From the NCBI GenBank assembly GCA_903825315.1, contig CAIKAD010000001.1:248001-312000 (forward strand): a DNA stretch of 64,000 nucleotides. The letters are read 5' to 3'. Made by a program: the position numbers and the translations under genes. This DNA is from an uncultured Candidatus Peregrinibacteria bacterium (GTDB lineage Bacteria; Patescibacteriota; Gracilibacteria; Peribacterales; Peribacteraceae). Shown here piece after piece: positions 20,392-30,051 of this stretch (position 1 is its first letter; each line of letters opens with the position of its first letter). The notes beneath the pieces are model-generated. The model did no database searches. It had not been told where the DNA came from and saw only the letters and a program-made list of their open reading frames with translations.

Positions 20392-20741
20392 TTCAGATCA
20401 CTAAAATTCCGCAATCTCAGCAGTTGTTCCTGGACGACGAGATGGTTGTGAAGCTCGTCGAGCGTGAAGCGAAATTCTTCGCGTATGTCCCGATGTTCCA
20501 CAACTTCTATTTCTACGGAACGCTACGATCCCCCGCCCCCTTCGAGGCCAGTCGCATGTCCGCTTCCGCTATGCTCCGCTGTTCAACCGGCGTCAGGATG
20601 GTTTGTGCGTGCCAGAAGGGGAAAAGTGGGCTTCGCGCCTATCCACTAAGGTGTGTTCCTTTTGGAACAGGGGCCTCGGTGGGTAGGTGCATAGTGAATG
20701 ACGAAGGTTTCTGGATTCTCTTTCAAAAATTACTCGTTTTT

Positions 20742-20820
20742 CAGGAAACCGATGAAACCGACGATCGCTTTTTACCACTTCCCTCGGATTCCTTGGTTTC
20801 TTCGGATTCTTGATTCTTTA
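20742..20820. repeat. word-type inverted repeat E2 (GAAACCGAAGAATCC class)
   Basis: caggaaaccgatgaaaccgacgatcg vs reverse complement of cctcggattccttggtttcttcggattc. Confidence 0.65.
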
Positions 20821-20858
20821 AGGGCGCCTTAATCTTCTTCCTGCTACGATGCCGCATT

Positions 20859-21704
20859 ATGGCACGCCTCAAAACCACCATTCTCCTCGCCCTCCTTACC
20901 GGCATGTTCCTCTTGGTCGGGTACTGGCTCGGCGGACAGCAGGGGGCACTTACCGCGCTCATCCTTGCAGTGATTATGAACGTCGGATCCTACTGGTTCT
21001 CGGACCGGATTGTGCTCGCCATGTACGGTGCGCGGGAGCTTCCGCCGTCACAGGAGCCGTGGCTCCACGCCATTGTGCGGGAACTGGCGCAACACGACAG
21101 CCTTCCGATGCCGCGCATCTATGTCCTGGATCTTCCCGTTCCCAATGCGTTTGCAACGGGACGCAACGAACACCATGCTGTTGTTGCCGTTACGCGCGGG
21201 TTGCTTCAGGCGCTGGATGACCGGGAGATCCGTGCAGTCCTTGCGCATGAGCTGTCGCACGTGAAGAACCGTGACATGCTGGTTTCCACCATTGCCGCCA
21301 CGCTTGCCGGGGCGCTCTCGTATCTGGCGCAGATGGCGTACTTTACCGGCATGCGCAACCAAAACGACCGCAGTGGTGGCAATGCTATTGAGGGGCTTCT
21401 GCTGTTGATCCTCTCACCTCTCATCGCCACGCTTCTGCACTTGGCCGTGTCGCGTTCGCGCGAATACCTTGCGGACGAATGCGGTGCCCGTCTCATTCGC
21501 GATCCTCTCGCTCTCGCGGATGCACTGCGGAAGATATCCTCCGCCTCGCGCACCCATCCCCTACTCGCCGGCCCCCGGTACGAGGCGTCCGCCCATCTTT
21601 TCATCGTCAATCCTTTCAAGCCGTCGTTCTTCCTATCGCTATTTTCCACACATCCACCCATCGAGGAGCGGATTGCAAGGCTGGAGGCTATGGCCAAGGG
21701 GTGA
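20859..21704 (+). CDS. htpX: HtpX-like M48 zinc metalloprotease
   Basis: AVLAHELSHVKNRDML; SREYLADECGA; STHPPIEERIARL. Confidence 0.95.
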   Translation: MARLKTTILLALLTGMFLLVGYWLGGQQGALTALILAVIMNVGSYWFSDRIVLAMYGARELPPSQEPWLHAIVRELAQHDSLPMPRIYVLDLPVPNAFATGRNEHHAVVAVTRGLLQALDDREIRAVLAHELSHVKNRDMLVSTIAATLAGALSYLAQMAYFTGMRNQNDRSGGNAIEGLLLLILSPLIATLLHLAVSRSREYLADECGARLIRDPLALADALRKISSASRTHPLLAGPRYEASAHLFIVNPFKPSFFLSLFSTHPPIEERIARLEAMAKG

Positions 21705-21737
21705 TATACTATTCCCCTGCAATTCCCCTTCCTCTTT

Positions 21738-22115
21738 ATGCGCAAAACCGCTGCCATCGTGCTCCGGGTCGCCCTGGCCCTCACGCTTCTCCTCGTCGGA
21801 GTGATGATCTGGATCAATCCATCCGTGTGGCATTCCTATCTCCAGCCATGGGCGCAGAGCGTCAAGGTAGCCGGCTCGTCTCGCCCCATTATGCAGGCGA
21901 TGGCGATACTGGATATCCTCCTCGGCGCTGCGATGATATTTGACCTCTGGACGTGGATCGCCGCACTCGTTGCCGCCATCGCGCTCCTCCTCGCCATCAT
22001 CGCCATGGGGTTGAGTAACCTATCAATTCTCTGTCTTGGACTTTTTGGCGCAGCGATCGCCCTCTGTGTTGCCAAGATGCCGGAACCCACGGCACGCAAA
22101 ATGGGGTTGCTGTGA
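21738..22115 (+). CDS. four-TM membrane protein (DoxX-like topology)
   Basis: 125-aa ORF, hydrophobic; follows htpX. Confidence 0.55.
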   Translation: MRKTAAIVLRVALALTLLLVGVMIWINPSVWHSYLQPWAQSVKVAGSSRPIMQAMAILDILLGAAMIFDLWTWIAALVAAIALLLAIIAMGLSNLSILCLGLFGAAIALCVAKMPEPTARKMGLL

Positions 22116-22141
22116 GCAACCTCAGGTTCTGAATCGATTGT

Positions 22142-23005
22142 TCAGGATTGCCGAGCGAGCGTTTGGGATGGCAGCAGGTCTACGCCGTACAGTTTCCACT
22201 TGCGCATCAGGTGCTCGCGGAATGCGGTGATACCATCGCTGATCATGGAGAGGAGCGGATGGCGGTGGTTGCGCCAGACGAATGTGCGTTTGTAGCGGGG
22301 AGAAGTGATGGTTCGGAACGCGTCTGCGTACGTCCGCGGTTTGGGGCCGTGGATGACGAGACAGCTTCCCATGTCCCACACGTGGTGCGCGTCGCTGCCC
22401 CCGAGGAACGTGAGGCCGCGGGGAATAAGCCGTACGGGGAGGCGTGTGGTGTTGCGTGCCGAAAGGGAGAGCTGACGGAGGACGCGTGTGAGGTGGAGTG
22501 TCGAGAGAAATTGCTCGAGTGCGGTAAGGGACGCGTTGTATTTTTCTACGAATCGAAGGATCGTCTCATCCTTGCGCGCTATCGCTTCGGAATAGTGCCG
22601 AAGTATGCCGGAATCACTGGGGGCGAAGGGGTGGGGGATGACGCCGTGGAGGCGGCGATCTTTCTGCACGCGGGAAACCAGCTGCTTGATGGTCAACCGG
22701 TACGGCGTGATGATGTCCCGTTGCGTGTACACGTACATGTCTTTGGAGAAGACGATCATGTCGATGCCTTCCCGGGTCAGTGCTTCTACGGCGGGAATGA
22801 TCTGCGTTGTCGCGCCCTTCGGCCGATATTTGAGGAGAGTCCGGTAGGACCGGAAGGGGTGTTTAAAGGCGTGCTCTGCTACAAACACCGCGTCGAGTTT
22901 TCGCTTCCTGAATGTCGCCCAGAGTTTTTCCGCATGACGCCGGACGAAAAATTCCGGTAAGAAGAACGGAAAGTTTGGATGTAAGTGACAATCTACACGC
23001 AGCAT
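22142..23005 (-). CDS. PHP-domain phosphoesterase-like protein (paralogue of 51025..51891)
   Basis: DCHLHPNF, AVFVAEHAFKHP, GSDAHHVWDMGSC. Confidence 0.75.
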   Translation of the reverse strand: MLRVDCHLHPNFPFFLPEFFVRRHAEKLWATFRKRKLDAVFVAEHAFKHPFRSYRTLLKYRPKGATTQIIPAVEALTREGIDMIVFSKDMYVYTQRDIITPYRLTIKQLVSRVQKDRRLHGVIPHPFAPSDSGILRHYSEAIARKDETILRFVEKYNASLTALEQFLSTLHLTRVLRQLSLSARNTTRLPVRLIPRGLTFLGGSDAHHVWDMGSCLVIHGPKPRTYADAFRTITSPRYKRTFVWRNHRHPLLSMISDGITAFREHLMRKWKLYGVDLLPSQTLARQS

Positions 23006-23055
23006 ATTTGTTTGATTTGATTATAACATAAAATGAAGTGTATTGCAATATTTGG

Positions 23056-23530
23056 AGTCGATCGGACAAATGATCAATTACCAATGAGCAATGATCAATA
23101 CTGGTGCGATTGCTTGGTATGGTTAGTGGTCTTGTTAATGATTGCTTGGAATATTTTGACGAGTTCATTGCTTTCTTCGAATAGAGAGACTCTTTCCGGT
23201 TCAAGTACGGACGGCGTTGTTGGCTTGAGGAGGGAGAACCAATATGCGCTTTCACGCGCCTCTTTGCGACAGATCTTTATCCTATAGATGAAATCATCTC
23301 TGCTCACCGCTTCTGTGGCTTCGAGACTATTTGCGCCAACGGAGCCAGTGGATTTCCAGAGCTGTCTGCAATCAGTGGAAGAAAGGGAATTTTTAGGATA
23401 GCGCTTGAGGAATTCCCGTGAGAGCAAAGCATATTGCATCGTTCTTTCTGCCAAATTGTATGGCTTTGGGTTTAGCTTCATCTTTGGTGCGTCTTTGATC
23501 ATTGATACTTGAGAATTGGTCATTCCTTTA
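23056..23530. repeat. word-type inverted-repeat arms E3 flanking and entering the four-helix-bundle gene
   Basis: caaatgatcaattaccaatgagcaatgatcaata (23067-) vs gatcattgatacttgagaattggtcattcc (~23497-23525). Confidence 0.65.
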
Positions 23531-23535
23531 GCCAT
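23095..23535 (-). CDS. four-helix-bundle protein (23S rRNA intervening-sequence protein family); true start may be internal
   Basis: YNLAERTMQYALLSREFLKRYPK...LWKSTGSVGANSLEATEAVSRDDFIYRIKICRKEARESAYWFSLL. Confidence 0.88.
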   Translation of the reverse strand: MAKGMTNSQVSMIKDAPKMKLNPKPYNLAERTMQYALLSREFLKRYPKNSLSSTDCRQLWKSTGSVGANSLEATEAVSRDDFIYRIKICRKEARESAYWFSLLKPTTPSVLEPERVSLFEESNELVKIFQAIINKTTNHTKQSHQY

Positions 23536-23948
23536 AACAAAAAATCCTCCTCTGTCGGCAAAATCGAGAGAAAATGTGTCAAAACCTTTAGCAGGGTCAC
23601 CCTCTCACGCTCCGTCAGCTCTACCGTTCGCAACGGGAACTTGCTCGTCAACAATTCCAATGTCCCGCACACGCGGCAGAAATCCGCTAGATGTGGATGG
23701 AGTTCGTTGCGCGCGATCATTCCCTTGATATTGAGAGGGAACACTGCCTCGCCGTGGAATGGCGTGAAGAGCGATGGGAGAGGCTCCGGGCACCGGCGGA
23801 TGAGGGAGAGAGCGGGACGGCTCTCGCGCAGGGCGTCCACGAGGAAGAGGAGGAAGATCTTCACTTCTTCCCGGGCGAAGGTCCGCCGGAAGGCGGAAGA
23901 GAGGTGGTCTCTGAGGAGGGTATCCGGCTCTTGCGGGCGGGTGGCCAT
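23520..23948 (-). CDS. hypothetical protein
   Basis: 142-aa ORF, no recognised family. Confidence 0.5.
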   Translation of the reverse strand: MATRPQEPDTLLRDHLSSAFRRTFAREEVKIFLLFLVDALRESRPALSLIRRCPEPLPSLFTPFHGEAVFPLNIKGMIARNELHPHLADFCRVCGTLELLTSKFPLRTVELTERERVTLLKVLTHFLSILPTEEDFLLWLKE

Positions 23949-24094
23949 GGGCGTGACTCCATCGTAAACCAGTGGAAACTTACGAAAAGGCTGCCAGCAA
24001 AGGAATATTTGGCAAGTATCTTTCTTTCATCTTTACCCAGCGGAAAAAGGAGTTCTTTGTCCTCATAGAACGTCCCTCCGAAAGATGTCTGGCA

Positions 24095-24514
24095 CTACTT
24101 GTTGGCGAGCAGTTTGCCAAAGTTCTTTTCCCATGTCTTGAGCAGCTCCTGGGCCTTTTGAACTTCGTCCACCACCACGTAGACCGTGGCTTCTTTGCCG
24201 AATGTTGTGGCGTACATGTTTCGGATGTTGATACCGGCGGCTGCGCAGGCGCGCGCAATAGCGGAGATGGCGCCCGGCTCGTTCTTCATTTTGAATGCCA
24301 GCACGTCGGTAGCAGTTACCTTGTAGTGCGGCTGCAGCGTGAGCTTGGCAGTTTCGGGGTCATCCACGATGAGGTGCACCGTGTTGGAGTCTTGCCGATC
24401 TGTAAAACAGATGGCGTTGATGTTCACCTCAGCTGCGCGCAGTTTGTCGCTGAGCTGGGCAAGCGTTCCCGGCACGTTGGCGATGGGGACATTGAGCTGG
24501 ATCGCGGTGCCCAT
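24095..24514 (-). CDS. tandem ACT-domain protein
   Basis: IANVPGTLAQLSDKLRAAEVNINAICFTD and KNEPGAISAIARACAAAGINIRNMYAT. Confidence 0.88.
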   Translation of the reverse strand: MGTAIQLNVPIANVPGTLAQLSDKLRAAEVNINAICFTDRQDSNTVHLIVDDPETAKLTLQPHYKVTATDVLAFKMKNEPGAISAIARACAAAGINIRNMYATTFGKEATVYVVVDEVQKAQELLKTWEKNFGKLLANK

Positions 24515-24750
24515 AAGAAGGAGGGGAAGGGACAGGGGGTTAAACGAAACCCGCCTCTCTTGCTGGGAAGGGAGGCTGAGCGTGGTTCCTTGTCCTTACG
24601 CGCACCGCCCTTCCGTCATCGTGCAGATGACGAGAAAGAGGGAGACGGTGGACATGTACATGGAAACCATGTGACATAATTATGCCTTACCTGAGACCAT
24701 TTGCAAGAACAAGAAATTTGTTCAGATAAACGCTCCCTATTCGGGGCTAT

Positions 24751-25803
24751 TCACCACTTCAAGGCACCCGTAAACGTCACAGTTTTCTGTCCTTTGACGA
24801 TTTCTCCAATGACGTAACTTTCCATTCCTTTCGTATCGAGATGGTTTTGGATCAATGGGGCGCTCTTGGGATCGACGACCAAGGTAAGTCCCACCCCCAT
24901 GTTGAACGTACGAAGCATGTCGGCGTCCGTCACGGCGCCCGCGGCGCGTATCATGCGGAAGATCGGAAGGATGCGGATGGAGGAGAGGTCAATGCGCGCG
25001 TCGAGGTTCCGGGGGAGAACGCGATCCAGATTTTCCGCGATGCCGCCGCCCGTGATGTGCGCCATGCCGTGGAGTTCCGGCAGGCCGAAGAGATCACGGA
25101 TTGCCGGAAGATATGACGTATGCGGTCTGAGGATGGCATCGAGAAACGTTTCCCCATCGTTGACTGTTTCCCGAGCGATCTCCGGTCTTGTCTCCATCAG
25201 TTTGCGCACCAGCGAGTAACCGTTGGTATGGAGGCCGTTCGATGCGACGGCAATCACCTGGTCACCTTCCCTAATCGCGGAGCCGTCGATGATCTTCGCC
25301 TTTTCCACGATTCCCACCACGCTCGAGCCGAGCACGTACGTTCCTGCTGCCAGTGTGCCGGGTTGTTCGGACGTTTCTCCTCCCGTAAGCGTGCAGCCAT
25401 GGATGCGGCAGATCTCCGCCATCGATGCAACCATCTCCCTGATCACCGAGCCTTCCATTTTTCCGCAGACAATCAGATCTTGCACGGTAAGCGGAATAGC
25501 GCCCATCACCGCAATGTCGTTGAAGAGGTGGTGGAGCATGTCTTCGCAGATTCCACGGACCTTGCCGTGTCTGATCGACAGCAACTGCTTGCTTCCCGGC
25601 TCTTCTGTTTTAAAGACGAGAACGGGATGTGTGTAGCCAGGGAAGGATGCTTCGAAGAGCGAGGCGAATGCTCCCACCTTGTTCAGTACGCGCGGATCAT
25701 CCGTCTTCATTGCTTCGGCCATTGCCTTTTTGGTCGCATTGGCAGCGTCGATATCTACGCCGGAGGCTTTGTAGGAAAAGGAGGCAAGAGGCTTCTTTGG
25801 CAT
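24751..25803 (-). CDS. purM: phosphoribosylformylglycinamidine cyclo-ligase
   Basis: SYKASGVDIDAAN; GGETSEQPGTL; HGMAHITGGGIAENLDRVLP. Confidence 0.95.
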   Translation of the reverse strand: MPKKPLASFSYKASGVDIDAANATKKAMAEAMKTDDPRVLNKVGAFASLFEASFPGYTHPVLVFKTEEPGSKQLLSIRHGKVRGICEDMLHHLFNDIAVMGAIPLTVQDLIVCGKMEGSVIREMVASMAEICRIHGCTLTGGETSEQPGTLAAGTYVLGSSVVGIVEKAKIIDGSAIREGDQVIAVASNGLHTNGYSLVRKLMETRPEIARETVNDGETFLDAILRPHTSYLPAIRDLFGLPELHGMAHITGGGIAENLDRVLPRNLDARIDLSSIRILPIFRMIRAAGAVTDADMLRTFNMGVGLTLVVDPKSAPLIQNHLDTKGMESYVIGEIVKGQKTVTFTGALKW

Positions 25804-25823
25804 AACCGGAGTGTAGCAGATGG

Positions 25824-25902
25824 GGAGGATGCAGAAGAATCAGAGAAACAGAAGGATGAAATCCTCTGCATCCTTTGCATCTTCTGGTTCTTCTGTATCT
25901 TC
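25824..25902. repeat. word-type inverted repeat E4 (GGATGCAGAAGAATCAGA class)
   Basis: gaggatgcagaagaatcagagaaacagaaggatg vs reverse complement of cctctgcatcctttgcatcttctggttcttctgtatcttc. Confidence 0.85.
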
Positions 25903-26737
25903 AGAGAGCTCCAATCGACGTGATCTTCACTTTGCTCATTGCGTTCATGCGCTCCGGGATTTTGACCGGTTTCTGGGCATCCCTTACCACTTTCTCGCGC
26001 GTGAGAAGCTCCTCAATTTTTTCGTGGTTGGTGGAGGGGGGTGATTCAGTTGCCGCCATATCGGTCTTTTCCTTTATTGTCTGAGTGTCGGAAACAAGGC
26101 GGCCGCGCTCCAGCGTCACTGTCCGTGCGTTGAGCGTTGAGGCAAGCGTCGCGTCGCGCGATGCGATGATTACGGAGACGCCGCTGGCATGGATTTCCTT
26201 AAGGAGTGAGAGGACGGTACGCGCTTCCTGAGCAGTGAGACCGGCAGTCGGTTCATCTGCCATGAAGATCAAGGGCTTGTGGATAATAGCGCGCCCCAGA
26301 GCGAGTTTCGCTTGCTCGAAGAGCGAGAGGTTATGCGGGAACGCCTGTTTTTTTTCCAGCAGACCAAGGTAGGCGAGCAGTGCGGGAACGCGTTTCTGGA
26401 TCAATCGTTCCGGAGAGCCCGTGACTTCCAGAGGAAACGATAAATTTTCAGACACGGTTCGCTGCGGAAGAAGCTTCCTATCCTGGAACATCATCCCCAC
26501 TCTGCGGCGGTAGAGTTGCAGGGCGGGTGGTGGGACGATCGTCAGATCTACCCCGTCCACTTCCACGGAACCGGATGTGGTCGTATCAGCTGCGATGAGG
26601 AGCGAGAGAAGCGTAGACTTGCCTGACCCCGCGCCGCCGATGAGGCAGACGAGTTCCTTGGGTTCAATGCGCAGCGACACGTTGAGGAGCGCTGCGGCAT
26701 TTCCAAACTTCTTCGTGATGTTCTTCAGGACGATCAT
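25901..26737 (-). CDS. FtsE-like ABC ATPase with atypical signature motif
   Basis: Walker A GGAGSGKST; Walker B LIFMADEP; signature position reads NLSLFEQAKLALGRAI. Confidence 0.85.
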   Translation of the reverse strand: MIVLKNITKKFGNAAALLNVSLRIEPKELVCLIGGAGSGKSTLLSLLIAADTTTSGSVEVDGVDLTIVPPPALQLYRRRVGMMFQDRKLLPQRTVSENLSFPLEVTGSPERLIQKRVPALLAYLGLLEKKQAFPHNLSLFEQAKLALGRAIIHKPLIFMADEPTAGLTAQEARTVLSLLKEIHASGVSVIIASRDATLASTLNARTVTLERGRLVSDTQTIKEKTDMAATESPPSTNHEKIEELLTREKVVRDAQKPVKIPERMNAMSKVKITSIGAL

Positions 26738-26780
26738 CGGTGGTGGAGTGTACTCTTTCTCGTTTGAGGTGTGTAGAGAT

Positions 26781-26870
26781 GCCATGACCAATGAACAAGT
26801 ATGCAATGACCAAAACGCTTCGTCCACCTGACCGTTTTTGGTTATTGGGATTTTGACAATTGGTCATTAT
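26781..26870. repeat. word-type inverted repeat E5 (CCAATGACCAA class)
   Basis: ccatgaccaatgaacaagtatgcaatgaccaaaacg vs reverse complement of ccgtttttggttattgggattttgacaattggtcattat. Confidence 0.85.
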
Positions 26871-27466
26871 CTTTTCTTCATCACCAAATACACCTCTCTG
26901 CTCCGGTCACGGCTGGCCTGCACCTTGGTCGCGCGGACATCACGCCAGTGGCCTGCGGTCTTGATATCGCGCAGGAGCTCGTCAAAGTCTCCGCCGCGGA
27001 ATACTTTGATCACACAGAAGCCGTCCTTTTTGAGATGTCGGGTTGCGACGGCGAGGACGGCATGCGCGAGTTCCACGGATCGCCACTGATCCACGTCCTT
27101 CACGCCGCTCGTGGAGGGGGCAATGTCCGAAAGGACGAGGTCCACGTACCCTACCTCCTCTTCCTCCAGCATGGTTTCAATCTTCGCGTCATTGGTAATG
27201 TCGAAGCGGTGGACGGACACGTTGGGCGCCACTTCATCAATCGCCTGCAGGTCCACACCAATCACTTTTCCCTGTCGGCCGACTGCCTTGGAGGCGTACT
27301 GAAGCCAGCTGCCCGGCGCGGCGCCGAGGTCGAGCACCATCATGCCCGGGTGCAACAACGTAAAGCGCTCATCGAGTTCCATGAGCTTGTAGACGGAGCG
27401 AGCACGATAGCCTTCGGCTGCGGCTTTCCGGCTCCAGTTGTCGTTGGGGGTGTAGCGCTTGGGCAT
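26867..27466 (-). CDS. rlmE: 23S rRNA (uridine2552-2'-O)-methyltransferase
   Basis: NDNWSRKAAAEGYRARSVYKLMELDERF; VLDLGAAPGSWLQYA; LVLSDIAPSTSG. Confidence 0.95.
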   Translation of the reverse strand: MPKRYTPNDNWSRKAAAEGYRARSVYKLMELDERFTLLHPGMMVLDLGAAPGSWLQYASKAVGRQGKVIGVDLQAIDEVAPNVSVHRFDITNDAKIETMLEEEEVGYVDLVLSDIAPSTSGVKDVDQWRSVELAHAVLAVATRHLKKDGFCVIKVFRGGDFDELLRDIKTAGHWRDVRATKVQASRDRSREVYLVMKKR

Positions 27467-27469
27467 GGG

Positions 27470-27592
27470 GAGGATGCAGAGGAATCAGAAGATGCAGAAG
27501 AATCAGAGGAATGAAATAGTACATCTTCCGTACCGGTATGTTACCACTCCTCTGATTCTTCTGAGACCTCTACATCTTCTGCATCCTCATTT
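27470..27592. repeat. word-type inverted repeat E6 (GGATGCAGAAGAATCAGA class)
   Basis: gaggatgcagaggaatcagaagatgcagaagaatcagaggaatg vs reverse complement gaggatgcagaagatgtagaggtctcagaagaatcagaggagtg. Confidence 0.92.
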
Positions 27593-28258
27593 CAAAGGTT
27601 TCTTCCCCGGCACCCCCACGTCCCGAGGATATTTATCCGACAATTTCCCAGCCTTCGTAAAGATCAGCAGTTGACGCTTCCCCCAGTCTCCCGGCAACTC
27701 ATAGGGATGCTGGCCGGTGAGATGGCAACTCAGTTCCGCGCGGGCGAGGAGGGAATCACGCAATTCCTGTTCCATATTCATGCTTTTCCAGAGGAGCACG
27801 ATACCGCCGGGTTTTACGAAGGGGCTCGTATACTCCAGCAGGACATTGAGCTCAGCGACGGCGCGTGAGGTTACGATATCAAACTGCTCGCGGTACTCCG
27901 GATTATGACCGTACTCTTCCGCCCGCCCTGCAACCACGCGGACATTGGTCAGTTGCATTTCATACGCGATACGACCCACCGCTTCCACTTTCTTCTGTAC
28001 CGAGTCGAGCCCCGTCAGCTGGGCGCGCGGCAGCGTGAGGGCGAGCGGGAGGAGGGGAAAGCCGCCGCCGGTCCCTACATCCAGGATCTTCGTCGCGGAA
28101 GTGACCTGTGGAAGATCGAGAGCTGCCAATGAATCAAGTACGTTCCCGATCCAGCATTGCTCCTCCGTGCGGAAGGCGCTCAGGTTAATCTTGGCGTTCT
28201 CTGCCAGGAAGACCGTGACGAGTGTGCGGAGACGGGGTTCGAGGTCGGAGGGAAGCAT
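27587..28258 (-). CDS. rsmG: 16S rRNA (guanine527-N7)-methyltransferase
   Basis: NLSAFRTEEQCWIGNVLDSLA; ILDVGTGGGFPLLPLAL; VTSRAVAELNVLLEY. Confidence 0.95.
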   Translation of the reverse strand: MLPSDLEPRLRTLVTVFLAENAKINLSAFRTEEQCWIGNVLDSLAALDLPQVTSATKILDVGTGGGFPLLPLALTLPRAQLTGLDSVQKKVEAVGRIAYEMQLTNVRVVAGRAEEYGHNPEYREQFDIVTSRAVAELNVLLEYTSPFVKPGGIVLLWKSMNMEQELRDSLLARAELSCHLTGQHPYELPGDWGKRQLLIFTKAGKLSDKYPRDVGVPGKKPLK

Positions 28259-28265
28259 GCGGACA

Positions 28266-29981
28266 TCATACTGCAGCTAAGGGCACTGTGGCAGGAACTT
28301 CTACGGTCGATCCCCGTGATTCCCTATGTCCTCCGGTGCGGTGCTGTTCCTTGTACAGCATGTAGTACATCGCATCGACGAACGCGGCTTGGCTTGCGTC
28401 AATGATGTTGCTGTCCATGCCTGTCGCGTAAAAGCATTCTTCGCCGTCCGTAAAATTGCAGACGACTTGCACGCGTGATGCTGTCCCTTCGCTGGATATC
28501 TCGTGCACGTTGTAGTGCCTCAGTTGCAGATTTTGTACGACAGGGAATTCCTTTTCCAACGCAGATGTGAGCGCGGCGCTTGCTGCGTCAACGGGCCCTT
28601 TCTTGTGGATCGATGGTGAATGGTGGTGATGATTATTCCGCCCGCCGTTCATTTCCACTTCCACGGTAGCGTCCGTCCCCGTTTTACTATCGGCATTCCA
28701 CTTGGTGTCCACGAGACGGAAGGGGGGATGGAAATACCCAAACTTCTCTAGCGCGCGCAAAAGAAAAGAAACTTTAGCCTGCAAGTACGAGATGCCATTC
28801 TCATGTTCCTCCTTGAGGAAGGTGAGAAGTGCACGCGCATTCGTTTCCTGCGAGAGCTCCTCCCGCACATCAGGGGGAAGTACGGTGCATTCATTCAGAA
28901 ACTCCACTATCGTCGAGACGCCCGCATCTTCACTGAGGATCACATATCCCGCATTGCCCACTTCCTCAGGACGAATATGCTCATATGCTTTCGTTCGTTC
29001 CTCTTTTGTCCTGGAGTTTCCCGAGGTGTGCATCCCGGCTTTATGGGAGAACGCATCGGGACCAACATACGGCGCATCGGGTCGAATGGGTATGTCCAGC
29101 AATTCCGCAGCACGGCGTGCGTTGGGTGTGAGTTCGCGCAGCGCTCCCGGCCGGAGAATGTCATATCCCATCTGTGACAAATTTCCCACAACAGCTTCCA
29201 GCTTTGCCATACCGGTACGTTCGGAGAGTCCGCCTCGTGTCACGTGGGCGTGATCTGCGCCTCCCGCAACTGCGGCACACACGTTTGCCGTCCCGCAGTC
29301 TCGGTCATTGTGGCCGTGGTATCCGAGATGCTTCTGCCATCCGAAAAGCCGGCGCAGTTTTCGGAATGTCTCATACACGCCGTCCTGCATTTTTCCATGG
29401 TCTTCACAGGGATAGGGAAAGTCGCGTCCTGTCGTATCGCAAACAACGAAAGTATCCGCTCCGGCGTCGAAGGCCAGTTCCATGAGCCGGTGGACATAAT
29501 CGGGATTCTCCAGGAGGCCATCGGAAGCCATCTCGCCGTCCAGAATGACGCGAGCGCCTGTCTCGCTACGTATGTAGCGGATGGAATCGGTGATGATCGC
29601 CAGGTTGGTTTCCGGATCCACGCGAAGTTCCTGGCGGGCATGACGGTCCGATGCTTTTCCCACGAGCGTGACGATCGGTGCGCCAACCTGGATGAGCGCT
29701 TGCATTCCGGCGTCCTCTTGTGCGGTTTTGTGGGGATGGCGCGTTTTGCCAAAAGAGGCATAGAGGGTGGGTAAGTAACGCTCCCGAAAGTCCGCTGCCA
29801 TGCGGAAGACTTTCTTTGCGGATTTGTTCGATTCGGGAAAAGCGAGTTCCGTGATGTCGATACCGAGTTCGGCATCCAAAGCCCACAGACCGATGCGTTG
29901 CTCGGGGGTGAGCTTGAGGTGCGGGGACTGCCCCATGTCCCGTACGGTATCCAGTAATTCGACCCGTCGACTGTGTTCCAT
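28266..29981 (-). CDS. cimA: (R)-citramalate synthase / isopropylmalate-synthase family enzyme
   Basis: VELLDTVRDMGQ; VTLVGKASDRHARQELR; VILDGEMASDG; HGHNDRDCGTANVCAAVAGGA; HKAGMHTSG; C-terminal LeuA-type regulatory domain. Confidence 0.78.
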   Translation of the reverse strand: MEHSRRVELLDTVRDMGQSPHLKLTPEQRIGLWALDAELGIDITELAFPESNKSAKKVFRMAADFRERYLPTLYASFGKTRHPHKTAQEDAGMQALIQVGAPIVTLVGKASDRHARQELRVDPETNLAIITDSIRYIRSETGARVILDGEMASDGLLENPDYVHRLMELAFDAGADTFVVCDTTGRDFPYPCEDHGKMQDGVYETFRKLRRLFGWQKHLGYHGHNDRDCGTANVCAAVAGGADHAHVTRGGLSERTGMAKLEAVVGNLSQMGYDILRPGALRELTPNARRAAELLDIPIRPDAPYVGPDAFSHKAGMHTSGNSRTKEERTKAYEHIRPEEVGNAGYVILSEDAGVSTIVEFLNECTVLPPDVREELSQETNARALLTFLKEEHENGISYLQAKVSFLLRALEKFGYFHPPFRLVDTKWNADSKTGTDATVEVEMNGGRNNHHHHSPSIHKKGPVDAASAALTSALEKEFPVVQNLQLRHYNVHEISSEGTASRVQVVCNFTDGEECFYATGMDSNIIDASQAAFVDAMYYMLYKEQHRTGGHRESRGSTVEVPATVPLAAV

Positions 29982-30002
29982 GTTGAGAAAAGTAATAAAT
30001 AC

Positions 30003-30025
30003 AAAAAATCCCGCTCGGCGCGGGA
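30003..30025 (-). terminator. attenuator terminator in the cimA leader
   Basis: Minus strand TCCCGC-GCCGA-GCGGGA followed by TTTTTTGT. Confidence 0.82.
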
Positions 30026-30051
30026 GGGAGAATGTGTGGTCAGTCAGCTCC

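Noticed and set aside
29174-29485. Alternative plus-strand genes opposite cimA
   Set aside because: cimA frame is supported by conserved motifs over its full length.
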